Assembly (NCBI GenBank): GCA_900239685.1
Contig: OENT01000170.1
Span: 112,004 to 176,003, forward strand
DNA from: Rotaria macrura
Lineage: Eukaryota > Rotifera > Eurotatoria > Philodinida > Philodinidae
DNA length: 64,000 nucleotides
Direction: 5' to 3'
Both the position numbers and the translations under genes were made by a program. Positions 43,385-56,021 of this stretch are shown piece by piece (the stretch's first letter is position 1; each line of letters starts with the position of its first letter). The notes beneath the pieces are model-generated. The model saw only the letters and a program-made list of their open reading frames with translations, made no database searches and was not told the origin of the DNA.

Positions 43385-46079
43385 TCAAATGTTCATTGAA
43401 TAAACTGTTCATTCATTGTTAATATAAAATATTTGACACAAAGGAAAGTATTCAGCGATGATTTAACATCTAAATAATGAACTTCTTTTTGAAAGTTTTT
43501 TTGCTATCCGAATAATAGAAAATATCTGTTAGAGATATGAACGTTTTTCTCAATTTGTAAATTTCAAGTTGAACTTAACTTTTAAATAAAATTTTTAGTA
43601 TCATTGTTAAACGAAATTTCTACATGGCGTGATAAACTTTTTTCGATGCTGAATTCGATGGCTTCCAATTCTATGTATAGACAAGATTTTCTCGCTAACA
43701 ATCGTACGAGAAATATATCTTTCAGTCGAACAAAAATACGAAAAGGTGTTTCAGCAAACGTCGTTCCATTGGACATAGAATTCGACGTGCCCCTAAATGA
43801 AAACGAATGCAGATTTATGTATCGACGTTTGTCTGTGTGAGTATCGTCGACTACATAGAATTCTTTGTTACGTTCGATGCAAATGAGATGTTTCGACGAG
43901 ATTTCCTAAGGTTTCTAAATTTTATTTTATGTAAGTCTTCTATGGTCTTCTTTTTCTCTAAGTTGTCCATTTTCGATTCTAACACATGGTAGAGAAGAAG
44001 AATTCTTTTCTTTTTCAAAACTATCAAGTCTTATAATAGAAAAAAGCTTCTTTCTTTTTTTCCGTACTTCGGATGGATTAAAGAAAAATGTTCTCCTTTC
44101 TGTGTTATTTTAAAATATCTATTACGGCTATGCGTCAATTAATTTGCTATTCGCAGTCACGAATAGAAAGATCACGATCATACTCTCTACTAATTGAGAA
44201 AAATCATATCAATCAATCCTACAGAAAACATGAACATTGTAAATTGATCAACATATAAATTAGTTTAGAGTTATTCTATTTAAATACGTTTAAACATAGA
44301 AGTGTACATTGTTTTTATTCGGATTAAACAAACGAAGTCCAACAACTATTGCTGTTCTAGTCTGAATTTCTCAAACATTTTATTTTCATTTTATATTCGT
44401 AATTCTTCCCCAGAATGCCGTCTAAATTGATTCTCAAAGAATAACAGTCAGACATAAGACTTGCCACAAATTCGAAGCGTCATTAACATGGAACGGTAGC
44501 AGTGTGTGATAGACAAACACTTTGGCAACATTCCTGGCTCGTGTCACAGATGGTGATGGACATAATTATTAATGATGTACCATGAATGATTATTGATGAG
44601 TTTGTGTCTCATCACAAAGGATGAACTGTTTCGTTATTAGATTTCTGAGTGACTAAATTAGAAGACAGTGAAGACATTTGTCCGCAACGTGGCACAATCA
44701 CACAACCTCTGTACTATCAACGCCCAAGAGCATTTATATCATAGTTGAGATTTTAATCGCATATTAATTGTGCTCAACTATTATTGTTGACTCTTCAATC
44801 TTTCGATAATGCGAACGAGCATTGAAAAATATTCATAATACGTTGTTCATCAATTTTCTTGCATCTATTGTTAAGACGTGTTATGATTGTAGGAAAATCT
44901 CTAGACAAGTGTCAAATGAAATATAAAGTAGACTGGTCCAAATGACGATGGCGGAATATGTTTTGCTTTCTAAAATTCCATTTGTCGTCTTTTGTAACAT
45001 TTTCAACAACTATGTATGGATTAATGACGCAGCTCTCATCCAACGAACGTTTCGCTGATTAAACTATCGCCAAAGAATTCGTCCGATAGAAAACAAAGAT
45101 TTCGAAGGATAAGAAAGATTGTATTCATCGATTCCGAATTCAAGTTTTGAGACTATTTTAACTCCTGTTTGTCTTACAATAGAAACATGAATGAACTATT
45201 TTGTACAGCAGTTTAGATACAACATTTTTCTCCTGTCTTCTAAATGGTACGAGAGAAAAAAACAAATAATCTAATTCAATATGTATCTCAACCGTCTCTA
45301 CGCAACACAATGCTTTTCAAGTCATTATACTTGATTGAAATGGAATTAAACTGAATGAATGAACGAGTGCATGTTGATTTTTACAAGAGAAAGGTTAGAT
45401 CAATCAGTCGTTGCAATTAGAACATCGCACAGAAGAAAATCAATGAGATCAGCACATGCAGAGAAAGATATTCGCTAAAAGCTCGAAATCGACATATTCA
45501 ACGTTCCGTTTCTGTGTTGAATATTTGATCTATTATTACAGCAATAAACTTCTATGTGAATCTGTAAGAGCTACAAGAAAATGAAGTCTCAAGAGCGATT
45601 AATGTGTACTTTTTAGGTTTCCGTAGTAATGGACGGAATTCTTCGATGCTTTTGTTTCAAAAGGCTTTCGAAAAGTGAAGAATTTTAATATAGAAAAAGA
45701 AATGAACAAAAATAATAACAGAAAACTTCATTGTAACCGTGGGAGATGCTGCAGGAATTGTTTTCTCTGTGGGGTGAACTGGTTACATATAGAATAACGT
45801 TTCTATCGATAATCAATGGTCGAATTCTCCAATGAAATATGTACTTTCTTTTTCTTTCGACGTGTTGACGATAAATGCCGATGGTGATTAGTCTTGTTCG
45901 GAAAACTTCTATGGCAAGATCTTATCGTGATGTTCGTTCGAAATATGACGTGAAATAACAATTACATATGAAAACAAGAATTGAAATCACGATGATTATA
46001 TTCCAATGATCAGCTCGTCTGAGAGAACGAGAGTTAGAGATATGTTGAATAGAAAAGGCGCGTTTAATTAAATAGTAGA
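43385..46079. other. Intergenic
   Basis: About 2.7 kb with no supportable exon. Overlapping opposite-strand frames at 43582-43992 show no domain and none begins a recognisable protein. Confidence 0.55.
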
Positions 46080-46804
46080 ATGGACTGGTCAAGAAAGAAA
46101 GACAAGTTCTTGAACAATTTTACAACTCGTCTTCGCAGTTTGAGTTCAAAAAGAATAAAAAATGAGAAAAGTTATCTTTCCTTTGAGTCTCACATACGAA
46201 TACCAATTATTCTCAATAAGATCAATGTAACACAAGCATCAACACAGACCTTACCAATCAATTTTAATAATAATGGTAGACGACGAAGAAAGCAATTCGT
46301 TTTTTTTTTCATCATTCATTTTGTTTTTCTTTTCGTGTTAGCTGAAGAATTGAAATTAAACTCTGTCGTCCGTCATAAAAATCGTCGTCGAAAATATCAA
46401 CATCGTTTTAATAAATGCTTAGCTGAATTACTTGAAAAATATCCTCCAATACCTGCACACGAATATTTAGTTGGTTTTCTTTGTCCATTGAATTTTATCC
46501 AATTAAATATGATTGTTATTCTTGCAGAAAGACGATAGATCAACGAGTGATGATTCGAAAAACAGTTGCTACTCATCGATTTCAAATAGTTCGATTTGAT
46601 TTGAATTTTTCCCGTCTTTTCGTTTACGTTATGTAAAACACAATCATTTTAGGCTGTGGCGTAAATTCATCCGTATGGTCGAAATTGTTAGAAAGTCGAG
46701 AAGATCTATCAAAATTAAACAAGACTCTCGAAGATTTAGATCAACGATTACAACGTCTTTCCATGAATATTTGTTGGAAATGTAAAGATAAAGATCCTTC
46801 TTAA
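46080..46804 (+). CDS. Orphan four-exon protein with coiled-coil end
   Basis: Exons 46080-46275, 46342-46469, 46528-46588 and 46653-46804; introns 58-66 bp, GT..AG, phases consistent, 178 aa. I do not recognise the family. The N-terminus is basic (MDWSRKKDKF, RLRSLSSKRIK), the middle carries KNRRRKYQHRFNKCLAELL and PPIPAHEY, and a serine-rich stretch (DDSKNSCYSSISNSS) precedes a short predicted coiled coil (SREDLSKLNKTLEDLDQRL) and a terminal CWKC. Four in-phase small introns make a chance frame unlikely. Lies 360 bp upstream of GULO, same strand. Confidence 0.6.
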
Positions 46805-47165
46805 GAAATAAATATGTCGATTTCTATTTGAAAAATTAACAATATCGACTGACATCTAGCGATATGCCTATCGTAACTAACGCATCTGCCAAGAATGCTC
46901 GGTGAACTTGGCAAAAGAGATGACGAGAAAAATTTTGTTTTAGGAATAAATCACGTTTTTAAAAGTAAATCAACTGAATCCAGTTGATTGGTATTTTGAT
47001 TATTTGAATTTACTATTTGAAGAAACACGAACTGATGATAAGAAATACGATATTTACTTTTATCTCATTCATTCTGAATGATCACTTTCATTCAAATAGT
47101 CAATAACGTCAACTAATCCGTTTTATTGAAATCGACAGATTTTATTGAGAATACAAGAGATACAC
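46805..47165. other. Short intergenic spacer before GULO
   Basis: 360 bp holding the orphan gene's 3' end and the GULO promoter or 5' UTR. No motif recognised. Confidence 0.6.
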
Positions 47166-48625
47166 ATGCTATCGAATATGGCTGAATTCTGGAACTGGGC
47201 TCGTACATATCATTGCCGTCCACATTCGTATGTTGAGCCAACATCGATTGATTCTCTCCGAACTTCATTAAATGAAATAAATAAATCGAAGTCGAAAGTG
47301 CGTGTTATTGGTTGTGGACATTCTCCATCAGGCCTTTCGATGTCAAATGAAGTTTTAATATCGATGAAAAATTTTAACAGAATCATTGAAATCGATGAAA
47401 AAAATCTTGAAATTCACTGTGAAAGTGGAGTACTTTTAAGTACACTCAATGAAATTCTTCCACAGCACAATCTGTCATTACCTGTTCAAGGTTCCGTTAG
47501 TAATTTGACAATAGCTGGGGTCATCTCCACAGCCACTCATGGATCAGGTTCTATTATAAAGAATTTTTAATCGATTATTTTTTATTTCTTTTTTCTGTTG
47601 CGACGTCAGGTATTACATTTGGAACAATATCTTCATATGTTCGATCAATAACTTTAATGAAACTAGATGGAGACTTGAAAGAATATCGTTTAGAAGATGA
47701 TGAAGATTTATTTCGTTGTTTAACATGTTGTTTTGGAACATTTGGAATAATAATAAGTGTTCGTTTAGAAGTATCGCCACTTTTTTATTTGGAATTAAAT
47801 CAACATCCATTAGAATTTCATAAGTTATTAAATACATTACCTGTTCACTATACATCATCGGATCATTTTCGCTATATGTGGTATCCACATACTGATTTTG
47901 GTATTGCCTTTCATTTAAAACGAGTCCAACCAACACTTATCAATAGTAAACCGTCCATTTTATCGAGATTATTTTCATGGACTAGACATTCGTTGATAGG
48001 TATAGTGTGGAGAGAACAATCTAGAAGACTATTTTACTTATTTGTTCGTTTTTGTTTAGGTTATCATCTACTAGAAGTATTATTCTATTGTTCATTGTTT
48101 CTTCCACGCTTAGTTCGATACATAAATAATTTTTACATAAAATTAGATGGACGATCGTGCCATAAAATAGATCGTTGTGATAAGTTATTTAATTTTGATT
48201 GTTTATTTTATCAATATGCAAGTGAATGGGCAATACCACTAGATCAAGCCGTATCTTGCCTTGTTCACTTAGAGCAATTAATTGAAGAGCAGTACAATGT
48301 TCATTTTCCAATTGAAATACGTTTTAGTCGAGATGAAGATTCATCGTATTTGTCACCAGCTTATAAACGTAAAACATGTTGGATAAATATAGTTGCTTAC
48401 CGACCATTTGGAAAAACTCACTTCGAACATCGATCGTTTTTTGAAGCATTTGAATCTGTTTGCTATAAACATAATGGAAGACCACATTGGGCAAAAGAAC
48501 ATCCGTTAAAAAATGAAGAAATCGCTAAACTTTATCCCAACTGGAAATTATTTCATGAAAAACGCAAAGCGTTCGATCCCAACGACCTTTTGGTTAATGA
48601 TTGTCTTCGAAATGTATTTCCATAA
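47166..48625 (+). CDS. GULO: L-gulonolactone oxidase
   Basis: Last enzyme of animal vitamin C synthesis: oxidises L-gulono-1,4-lactone with O2, giving ascorbate and H2O2, in the ER membrane. Exons 47166-47547 and 47610-48625 give 465 aa (rat 440). The FAD-binding half has NWARTY, VRVIGCGHSPSG (His about 52 is the expected covalent flavin site), ESGVLLSTLNEIL, NLTIAGVISTATHGSG and CLTCCFGTFGIIISVRLEV. The C-terminal half has YFRYMWYPHT-like HFRYMWYPHT, the hydrophobic LLEVLFYCSLFLPRLV, EWAIP, PIEIRFSRDE, NIVAYRPFGK, GRPHWAKEH and FDPNDLLVNDCL. It agrees with vertebrate GULO over its length, with no frame break. Start is the first ATG in frame; a second lies at 47178. AATAAA at 48648-48653. Confidence 0.94.
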
Positions 48626-49029
48626 GATTTCTTTTTGTTTTAAACCTAATAAACAGCGACATCTCTAAGAAAATGTTCGTGATGCATAAGCGAAATAAAA
48701 GTATGCACCATGAAGATATGTGTTTGTCTATGATAAGAACATGACCCCTAGGTAACAGAATGCTTGGACGACCGTTGCTTGGTGTCATTCTTTTTCTCTT
48801 ATTGCATTGACTAAAGTAACGGTAGTCATCGAGATCTTTCGTATTCTTGTCAAGTAACCGTCGTCAGGTCAGTAAAAAATAAAGAAAAAAAACGGGTTAC
48901 CATAACGAAACTTTCTTAAAGAAAACAATCTTTTATATTTTTGACGTTCTTCTAAAATAAAGAAAACAAAAGAATGATTTATCTATTAACTATGGATATT
49001 CGATTATTTTTATCTTTTAAGTTCAAACA
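48626..49029. other. Intergenic, GULO to RFX
   Basis: 404 bp with the GULO polyadenylation signal and the RFX 5' region; nothing else recognised. Confidence 0.6.
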
Positions 49030-52000
49030 ATGTCATCATCAGCAACACTTCCTATACGGGTAAACATAGTTGTTTTTTTTCTCTTTAAATCAACTTTTGG
49101 AAAATACACCTGTTTGTTTTTACGAACAGAGTGAAACGCGTTTAAATGGTCCACAAGGGCAATATTTAGTTGCAACAACAAATCAAGCCGGTGGAGAAAC
49201 CAATGGAAATCAAACGGCAGGACGAGTCATTATTGCGAAAGCACATCCACCAAATCAAAACTCACAAATAAATCAAAGTTCGAACAATATTTCTGGCCCT
49301 GTGTAAGTTTCGTCATTTCGCGTTTTTCCCCCACGAATTTTTTCCATGTGTTCTTCTTTAAGTCAATTTCAATTCAACTCAAGTGACGGAACACTTTACA
49401 CAGGAACGAATTCTTTTTTCCAACCACAATCATCAGTAAAGAAATACTTTCCTTTTTGTTCTATCATAAAAATGTCTTATCTTGTTAGAATGCGTCATCG
49501 GACAGTTTTTCTCATCATATATTATCGTGCACAGGTGGATATTTTGTTCCATCGTTAGAAAGTGGTTCACAGCCGTTAACTCATACAACACGAGCTTCAC
49601 CAGCAACAGTAAGAATATTTTATTTTATTCATAAATGTGGGTTTAATGAATAATTAATGAGTTTTTTCTTGTCTATTGTTAACAAAAATTCTCTATGAAA
49701 AATCATTAAGTAAACTTTTGTTCTATTGCAGGAGTGACGTTTCTTTCGATCTAATGTATTCAAAAAAGTACTAAATTCTTGCACCATTGGGAAAGAAAAC
49801 AAAAAAATTCGAACTTCGAGTGAAATATATTTTACCTGTAGATCAAATTTATGTTTTGTAAGGCTTCTTGTAGAATCATAAGATATATGCTAAGCCAATT
49901 TAATTCAGTGAATATTCTCTTTTCTAAAAATTTTATTGTACGATCAATGAGTACGGGCGTTCCGATTTTAGATCTGAAATTGCAGCAAACACATCGCTAT
50001 GTGCATATGTACTTCTGATACGTGTACGAGAAAGAGGACATTTGTCACAACTAAAACTCTTGTTTTTTCAAAGAATATTATCAGCCAGTGTGAATCTACA
50101 CAATTTCAATTTTATTCTTTCATGACTTAACCAATAATAACTGCTCTATGCACTCAAATTGTATGATGAACCTGAGCTAATGAAAAGTGAAAGTAGATCC
50201 AATGTATTTTACTTTCTCATTTTATATATGTTCTACGTAGTTGCGTTAAGCATCTTTAAATAAAAGAAAAACAAGGCAGATAGTAATTATCATTGACGAA
50301 ATGATCAGATTATCTCCTTGGCGATGTTTTAAGCGTATTCTGATAACAGTTCAAAACATTTTCAGTGAGCAAATTAGAATAAAGATTTTTATGTTGTTGG
50401 TTACTTGCGGTAGACGCATGGCAGTTTCAGTCAGTTCAGTTCGTTGAGTTCGAACTGCCATTGGTCTAAAATGAATTCCGTTATGAGAACCAATGAAGAT
50501 CGATATCGACTCCTAGTGTGAGAGAGTCGATAATTTGTGGAACTTAGGTGTCGCAGAGTTCAGCTATCGTAAACTGAGAAACTGAAAATATCACAGAGCT
50601 AATTTGAATTTATTGGAAAATTTGCCTTGGGCTCATTGTTTCAATGAAATTTGATTGTAAAAGTCTGAATTTAATTACTAGTTTTTTTTTCTATACTGAA
50701 GAGGGATGCTGCGACGTCATGCGGTGATGTGCCTGTTTTATTTTGAAAAAGAATATCGGCGTGCTATTTTCGTAGTCTCTCAAGAAATTTGTGTTGAACT
50801 GCCGTCACGTCCTCATGCGGTTTTCTTCCTTTGCCAAATTGTTGTCTCACAGTTGAGTCTTAGAATGAGTGAAAAACATCAATGCATTAAGTTTGAATTG
50901 CTTGAAGCGAATAAACGACATGAACGTTTTAGTCAGTACGTGAAGTTTTCTCACTGGACGGATAAATTCAATCGATTGTAATTCATTTCTTTTCTTTTTC
51001 CAGGTTCAATGGCTAGTTGATAATTTTGAACCAGCTGAAGGTTGTTCACTTCGTCGTTCAACATTATATTCGTTTTATTTGCAACATTGTTCCGAACAAA
51101 AACTAGAAGCGGTTAATCCGGCCTCATTCGGAAAATTGATTCGATCAGTTTTTCTTGGTCTTCGTACTCGACGTTTAGGTACACGAGGAAATTCGAAATA
51201 TCACTATTATGGAATACGAGTTAAGCAAAATTCGTCGTTAAATGCTTTTTCCGACGAACATGGTGGATTAACATTTCGAGGTAATAATGCATTTGCCAAT
51301 TTTAAAAATCGTCGTTGGTCAACATCGAATGATGGTTCATCGCCAGAAAACAAACCAAACATAAACGATCAATCTTATTCATCCCAATCGGAATCCACAT
51401 TATCGCACACTGATACAAAACAGTTTTTACATGAAAACAATTCGTTTATTATTAATGAAAATATTCAAGTTGATTCAAATGCTCAATTACCTGAAGGAAT
51501 AACACAAGATGATATTAAGCGTTTCGAAAATACTTATAAAGATCATTGTCTTGTAAGTTGAACAGTCTTATTCTTGTGTTAACTGAAATATCTATTCCTT
51601 AGAAACTATTTGATGTTATAACAACATTGGATTTCGGTTCGGTCGAACAGATTTGGCTACAGTTTTGGTCACAAACGGGACGAGAAGAAACGATTCCAAT
51701 GGCATTATTTCATTCAATTTGTTCTTTGTATTATGTACAAGAGTTTATTCGAAACTCTGATTATCAACTATATCAACAATTAGTAGATCGATTAATTGTC
51801 GATATTTTATCACCTATGCCAAGTTAGTCCATTGATTTCATTCTTCTTTCTTAAATATTTTGTGAAGACATCTATTGCAATGAATCGTGTCTCGTCTCCA
51901 TCGATTGCTATTTCTTGCTAGAGAAATTTGAGTAGGAAGTGTGTGCCGATAGTTTAATTGACGAGCTTGTTTTTGTAGAATATTCTTGCTTTGAAATATT

Positions 52001-55000
52001 ATTAAATTAAATCTCGATGAAGTTCTAGGAGAAAATGAAATTGGTGCGAGCCATATAGAGCCCCAAAAGCTACAGAGTTCGACTCTGTAGGTTCTAATGT
52101 CAAGTAAGAGTTATTAGAAACTTTTATTCATCTCGGATGTCAATTAATTTGTTGTCAAGTCTAATCGTTGAGAAAATTAATTAAGAAACTAAAATGTTTG
52201 AAGTTCTTCGAACCTAATTGGTAAAGTCGATCGGTCGCTGATTGGCGCTTCACGTTTCACGTTGTCAAAGTTAAAGAAAAGACACAAAACTAGAACAATC
52301 GATGCATAGAATTGATATTTTTCAAAAAGCCGAATTCCACATGTTGGCGCCCGGTGACAACATTTCCGTAACACGACGAACACAACCATTTGCACTAGAC
52401 CAGTAATAAAACGGGCCATTGTTCGTTAACAAGTAATAGTAATAATCATTGTAGATTGAGCGGAAAATACAAATATTGATTAAACAAGGAGATGAATCAC
52501 AGCTTTCCTGTCTATTTTCAGTGATAGGATCGAAAGGTTTCTGTGTATGAAGCTGACAGTTTCTTGTTTGAAAAAACAAAGTTAAAATGATCGTCGAATC
52601 ATTGGCGACTCTGCGATGAAATCTTTGGGTTTAATGCAATTGTTCGAAGTATTCCTTGTTAAAGTGGAACTAAAAAACTCGTACGTTTTTCATATCCTGT
52701 TGACGTTGAACGTTCGAATTAGTTGAGAAAAGACTTCTATCAAGAATTAAACGTGAGAGAAAGTACGAGTTTGACTTTTTCTCTTCGTTTGCTTCGGCTA
52801 TTTTCATATATACATTTTACGAGAATAAATATTTATTTAAATTAATGTTTTAAGAAGTCATTCAAACAAAATTTTTTCGATCGAATAAATCGATAAATGA
52901 GAATTATTGTGTTTGAAGTAGAGTTTGCTTTTCTACTAAAACTTTTCCATCGAATGTAATATCTCCGATATTTAATGGCATGCCGACAGTAAGATGCAAA
53001 AGGTGATCGTTCTCGACAGATCAGCTTTTTTCACTTGAATATTACGAATAGGCAAACGAAATATACAGGAAAACAAAGCATAGCGTGATGTACAAAATCA
53101 TTAGACTTAATATCTAATTCCTTCTCTCTTCGAGTTACTCACAAAAAAACATCGTGTATTCATCGATTTAATTAAATGATTTCGTGCAGTTTAGTCTCTT
53201 TCCGGCCTTTCGTCGTGGAGCAAACTTTCGAGTTGATAAATATCTATTGACTTCTGCTTCTCGACACGACACCTAATGATCAACAGTGCCCATCAACTCA
53301 AGCACTTCCTTGCATAAAAGTGCTGCAGCTCCCAAGCTTTCAAGGTGAGAGCCATTGTTGTGTTGTGGTCGTTTTTATTGCCTGACATCGCAAAGAAGAT
53401 AGTTTTAGACATAGTAAGCGTTATCCGTATCAGTTTTCTTTGAACCATAGCTGATGACGGTTTCAACAAAGGGCTGACCATTGAACAATATGTTCTGTCT
53501 GTGCTTCATAATTCACTGAATTTCGGCGCTTTTATTCTTCGGTCATCGGCAATTGACGTTTCTTAATATCTGGTAGCAAGGTTTTGTCGTTGAACTTTGT
53601 TCAACAATTAGTTTCGTTTTTACGTTGAATTTCTCGTCATATATGTGCATGTTTGTGCTTCTGTGTTAACAGCATTCTTACTTAGGACAAACTACTTCTC
53701 TAATCTCTTTAATCGGGCTACGATTGTGCTCTTTTAGAGTTAGTTCTTTCATTTTTATGTGATTTTTACATTGAATTCTATAATCAATCATCTTTTCCGT
53801 CCGCTGGTAGCACTGCGCAAACGTCGACTATAGTGATGTTTGACCTGCATTGTGTCTTGCTCTTTGATATTGATAAAATTCTAGTTTACAGTTCCAATGA
53901 AGATGCTCATTCGACAAATAGCAGTCTTTATAAATCGATGACTATTGTTCTAGTAATGTTAAATAGTTTTTTTTTTGACCAATAGATTTCTATTGTCGAT
54001 GCATCTTTTCCCAATCCAGTCATGTCTACAATAATTCGTAGCAAACAAAACTATATTTAGACTATTACTCACCTTTAAAAAATAATCTCGAAAAACTCTT
54101 TGCTGAAAATTTCCTGAATTTCCTTATGCAAGGAACAAAGACATTTTCAGCTTACTTTATATTTATCGAATGAATTTTCTTGTCTTTCTAGCAAGTGCAA
54201 CACAATCGATTCGAACATTTGGCAAAAGTGTTGATGGTTGGCTTCGCACAGCATTAGGGCATTTACCAGAACGGTTGAAAACAATAAAATTAACAATTAT
54301 AAATGCATTTGCAATGACATTAAGACGTTATACGTCATTGAACCATTTAGCTCAAGCTGCTAGAGCTGTTCTTCTTAATTCAACTCAAGTTAATCAAATG
54401 TTAGCTGATTTGAATAAAGTTGATTTTCATAATGTTCAAGTTAGTCATCTGCTTTCGAGTTTATTCTAGGAATAGAATCCATGTTGTTTTTTACTTGCTA
54501 GGAACAAGCATGGTGGGTGTGTGAATGCGACGATAATTTAGTTTCTCGTATTGAAAGAGAATTTAAAAATCATTTATCATCTCAATCAACATTAGAAGAT
54601 TGGTCGCAATGGCTTGATTCATTATTAAACGATCTTCTCAAACCATATTCAAACTTACCAGCAGAAAAATACACGAAACAAGCGAAACAAATACTTTTAA
54701 ATTGGTCATTTTACTGTTCAATGGTTATTCGAGATTTAACATTACGTAGTGCGGCATCATTCGGTTCATTCCATTTGATTCGTCTTCTTTATGATGAATA
54801 TTTATTTTATTTAATTGAACATAAAATTGCATTGCACACACAAAAAACTCCCATCGCAGTTATGGCTGAAGTAAATCGATTTTCAAAAGCAAAACGTTTT
54901 TCATTTTATGTACTTAATTCTTCTTTTTGTTTAAAGTTAACTCTTCAAAACAAATTATCAATTTATGATGGGATTAATCCATCTAATGGATTAACTTCAA

Positions 55001-55341
55001 GTATTTCGATTGAGCGGCGAAATATTCAACCGAAAATTTCGTTGGTTGTTAAAAAAGATACTCTTTCACCGGTGAATATAATTAAATCCTAAGAAATACT
55101 TTCATTTCTATTTAATCAAACATTTTATTTTCATCACTAGGCTCAAATATTAACATTATCGGGCTCAACAGTTCAATTGCCAATCATTAACAAACTAGTA
55201 TCAGCAGCTAAATTAGCAAATCAATCAACAATAACAGCAACGACAGCAACAACGAATTCCAATCAACAAAACGAAAAAGACAATAATAACTGTGATTCAG
55301 TTAAAAGACTTAAAACAACAGATGAACTTGTTGCTGTTTAA
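49030..55341 (+). CDS. RFX: RFX1/2/3-type transcription factor
   Basis: Winged-helix activator that binds X-box motifs; in animals it drives ciliary gene expression. Exons 49030-49059, 49130-49302, 49363-49435, 49489-49608, 51004-51552, 51603-51822, 54192-54439, 54502-54870, 54937-55071 and 55141-55341 give 705 aa (human RFX3 749). The N-terminal activation region ends in PLTHTTRASPAT, a vertebrate RFX1-3 hallmark. The DNA-binding domain (about 133-206) reads VQWLVDNFEPAEG, SLRRSTLY, ASFGKLIRSVFLGLRTRRLG and RGNSKYHYYGIRVK. Later dimerisation blocks include LRRYTSLNHLAQAARAVLLN and DLTLRSAASFGSFHLIRLLY. Full domain content places it in the RFX1-3 group, not RFX5 or RFX7. Two introns are large (1.4 and 2.4 kb). 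Confidence 0.95.
49609..51003 (+). other. Large RFX intron before the DNA-binding domain
   Basis: Phase-0 intron between SPAT and VQWL. Vertebrate genes carry an alternatively used segment at this place; I found no equivalent exon here. The frame at 50706-50981 is unremarkable. Confidence 0.55.
51823..54191 (+). other. Large RFX intron
   Basis: Phase-1 intron of 2.4 kb in the middle of the dimerisation region. Contains an antisense fragment at about 52322-52566 (separate entry) and short unremarkable frames. Confidence 0.55.
52322..52566 (-). other. Possible antisense exon or gene fragment
   Basis: Minus-strand frame inside an RFX intron, preceded by a usable acceptor (ttcaaacaag) but without an initial ATG. 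The peptide is cysteine- and aromatic-rich (CDSSPCLINICIF, YYYYLLTNNGPFYYW, NGCVRRV) and looks like part of an extracellular protein rather than random sequence. No family assigned. It may be a relic exon or chance. Confidence 0.2.
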
Positions 55342-55484
55342 GTCTTGTTTCTTCTCTTTGTTTTCTGTAAATTTATTTGTTCTGTATTAGATTCTGTCTC
55401 CTTTTTTTTGTGTCTTCAAATAAATAACCGTTCTCTCTAATTAAGAAGAGATGATATCATTTATTCCAGAAAAGAAAATAAGTT

Positions 55485-56021
55485 TTATTTAAGTTGGTTG
55501 ATTCTATACATTAAATACTTTTTCATTTGTTGTAAATCTTCATCTTGCTCATCAATCGTATCAACTAATTTAGCGGCAGATTCAAGTAATTCCTTAGCTT
55601 GTCTTGTTTGTCCTGCTTGGTCGGATTCTTTCGAATATATCTTAATTAAATCCAAGATAATTTGTTTATAAAGTTGTTCGTCTAATTGAATAATTCTTTC
55701 TGGGCCCATCTTATTGGCAAGGTTTGTATCTTCAATCTGGTAATCATTATCTTCTTGATTATAGATATAAATACGATAAATATTAGGTATTGAAGCAATT
55801 TTTCGAAGGAAATCTTCGTCAGCAAAACTATTCGATGTTAAAAACAGAATACACTTGTCTTTTAATGATAGTTCAATAGAATCCAAACAAGATGCTGGTT
55901 TGTCATATATTCGAATTGGCGAAAGAAGTTTTCGAAATTTTTCTTTCAATCTTTGATTTCCACCTGGTAAATTTCCATTATGTCTATCTAACCAAATAAA
56001 TACTAATGATAGTAATGACAT
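55485..56021 (-). CDS. Rotifer-type single-exon protein
   Basis: Uninterrupted 178-aa frame with ATG at 56021, converging on RFX 143 bp away. The first about 100 residues (LVFIWLDRHNGN, FRKLLSPIRIYD, CILFLTSNSFADEDFLRKI, IPNIYRIYIYNQE) follow a pattern I remember from many bdelloid rotifer proteins of unknown role: a conserved LVWLD opening, a middle strand of the type VLIVSG, then a strand resembling SIYVFC, often fused to other effector domains. This suggests an alpha/beta receiver- or TIR-like fold. The C-terminus is an acidic helix (DQAGQTRQAKELLESAAKL, DEQDEDLQQMKKYL). Standing alone without a partner domain, it may be a truncated or simplified copy. The family link is from memory and needs a search. 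Confidence 0.7.
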   Translation of the reverse strand: MSLLSLVFIWLDRHNGNLPGGNQRLKEKFRKLLSPIRIYDKPASCLDSIELSLKDKCILFLTSNSFADEDFLRKIASIPNIYRIYIYNQEDNDYQIEDTNLANKMGPERIIQLDEQLYKQIILDLIKIYSKESDQAGQTRQAKELLESAAKLVDTIDEQDEDLQQMKKYLMYRINQLK

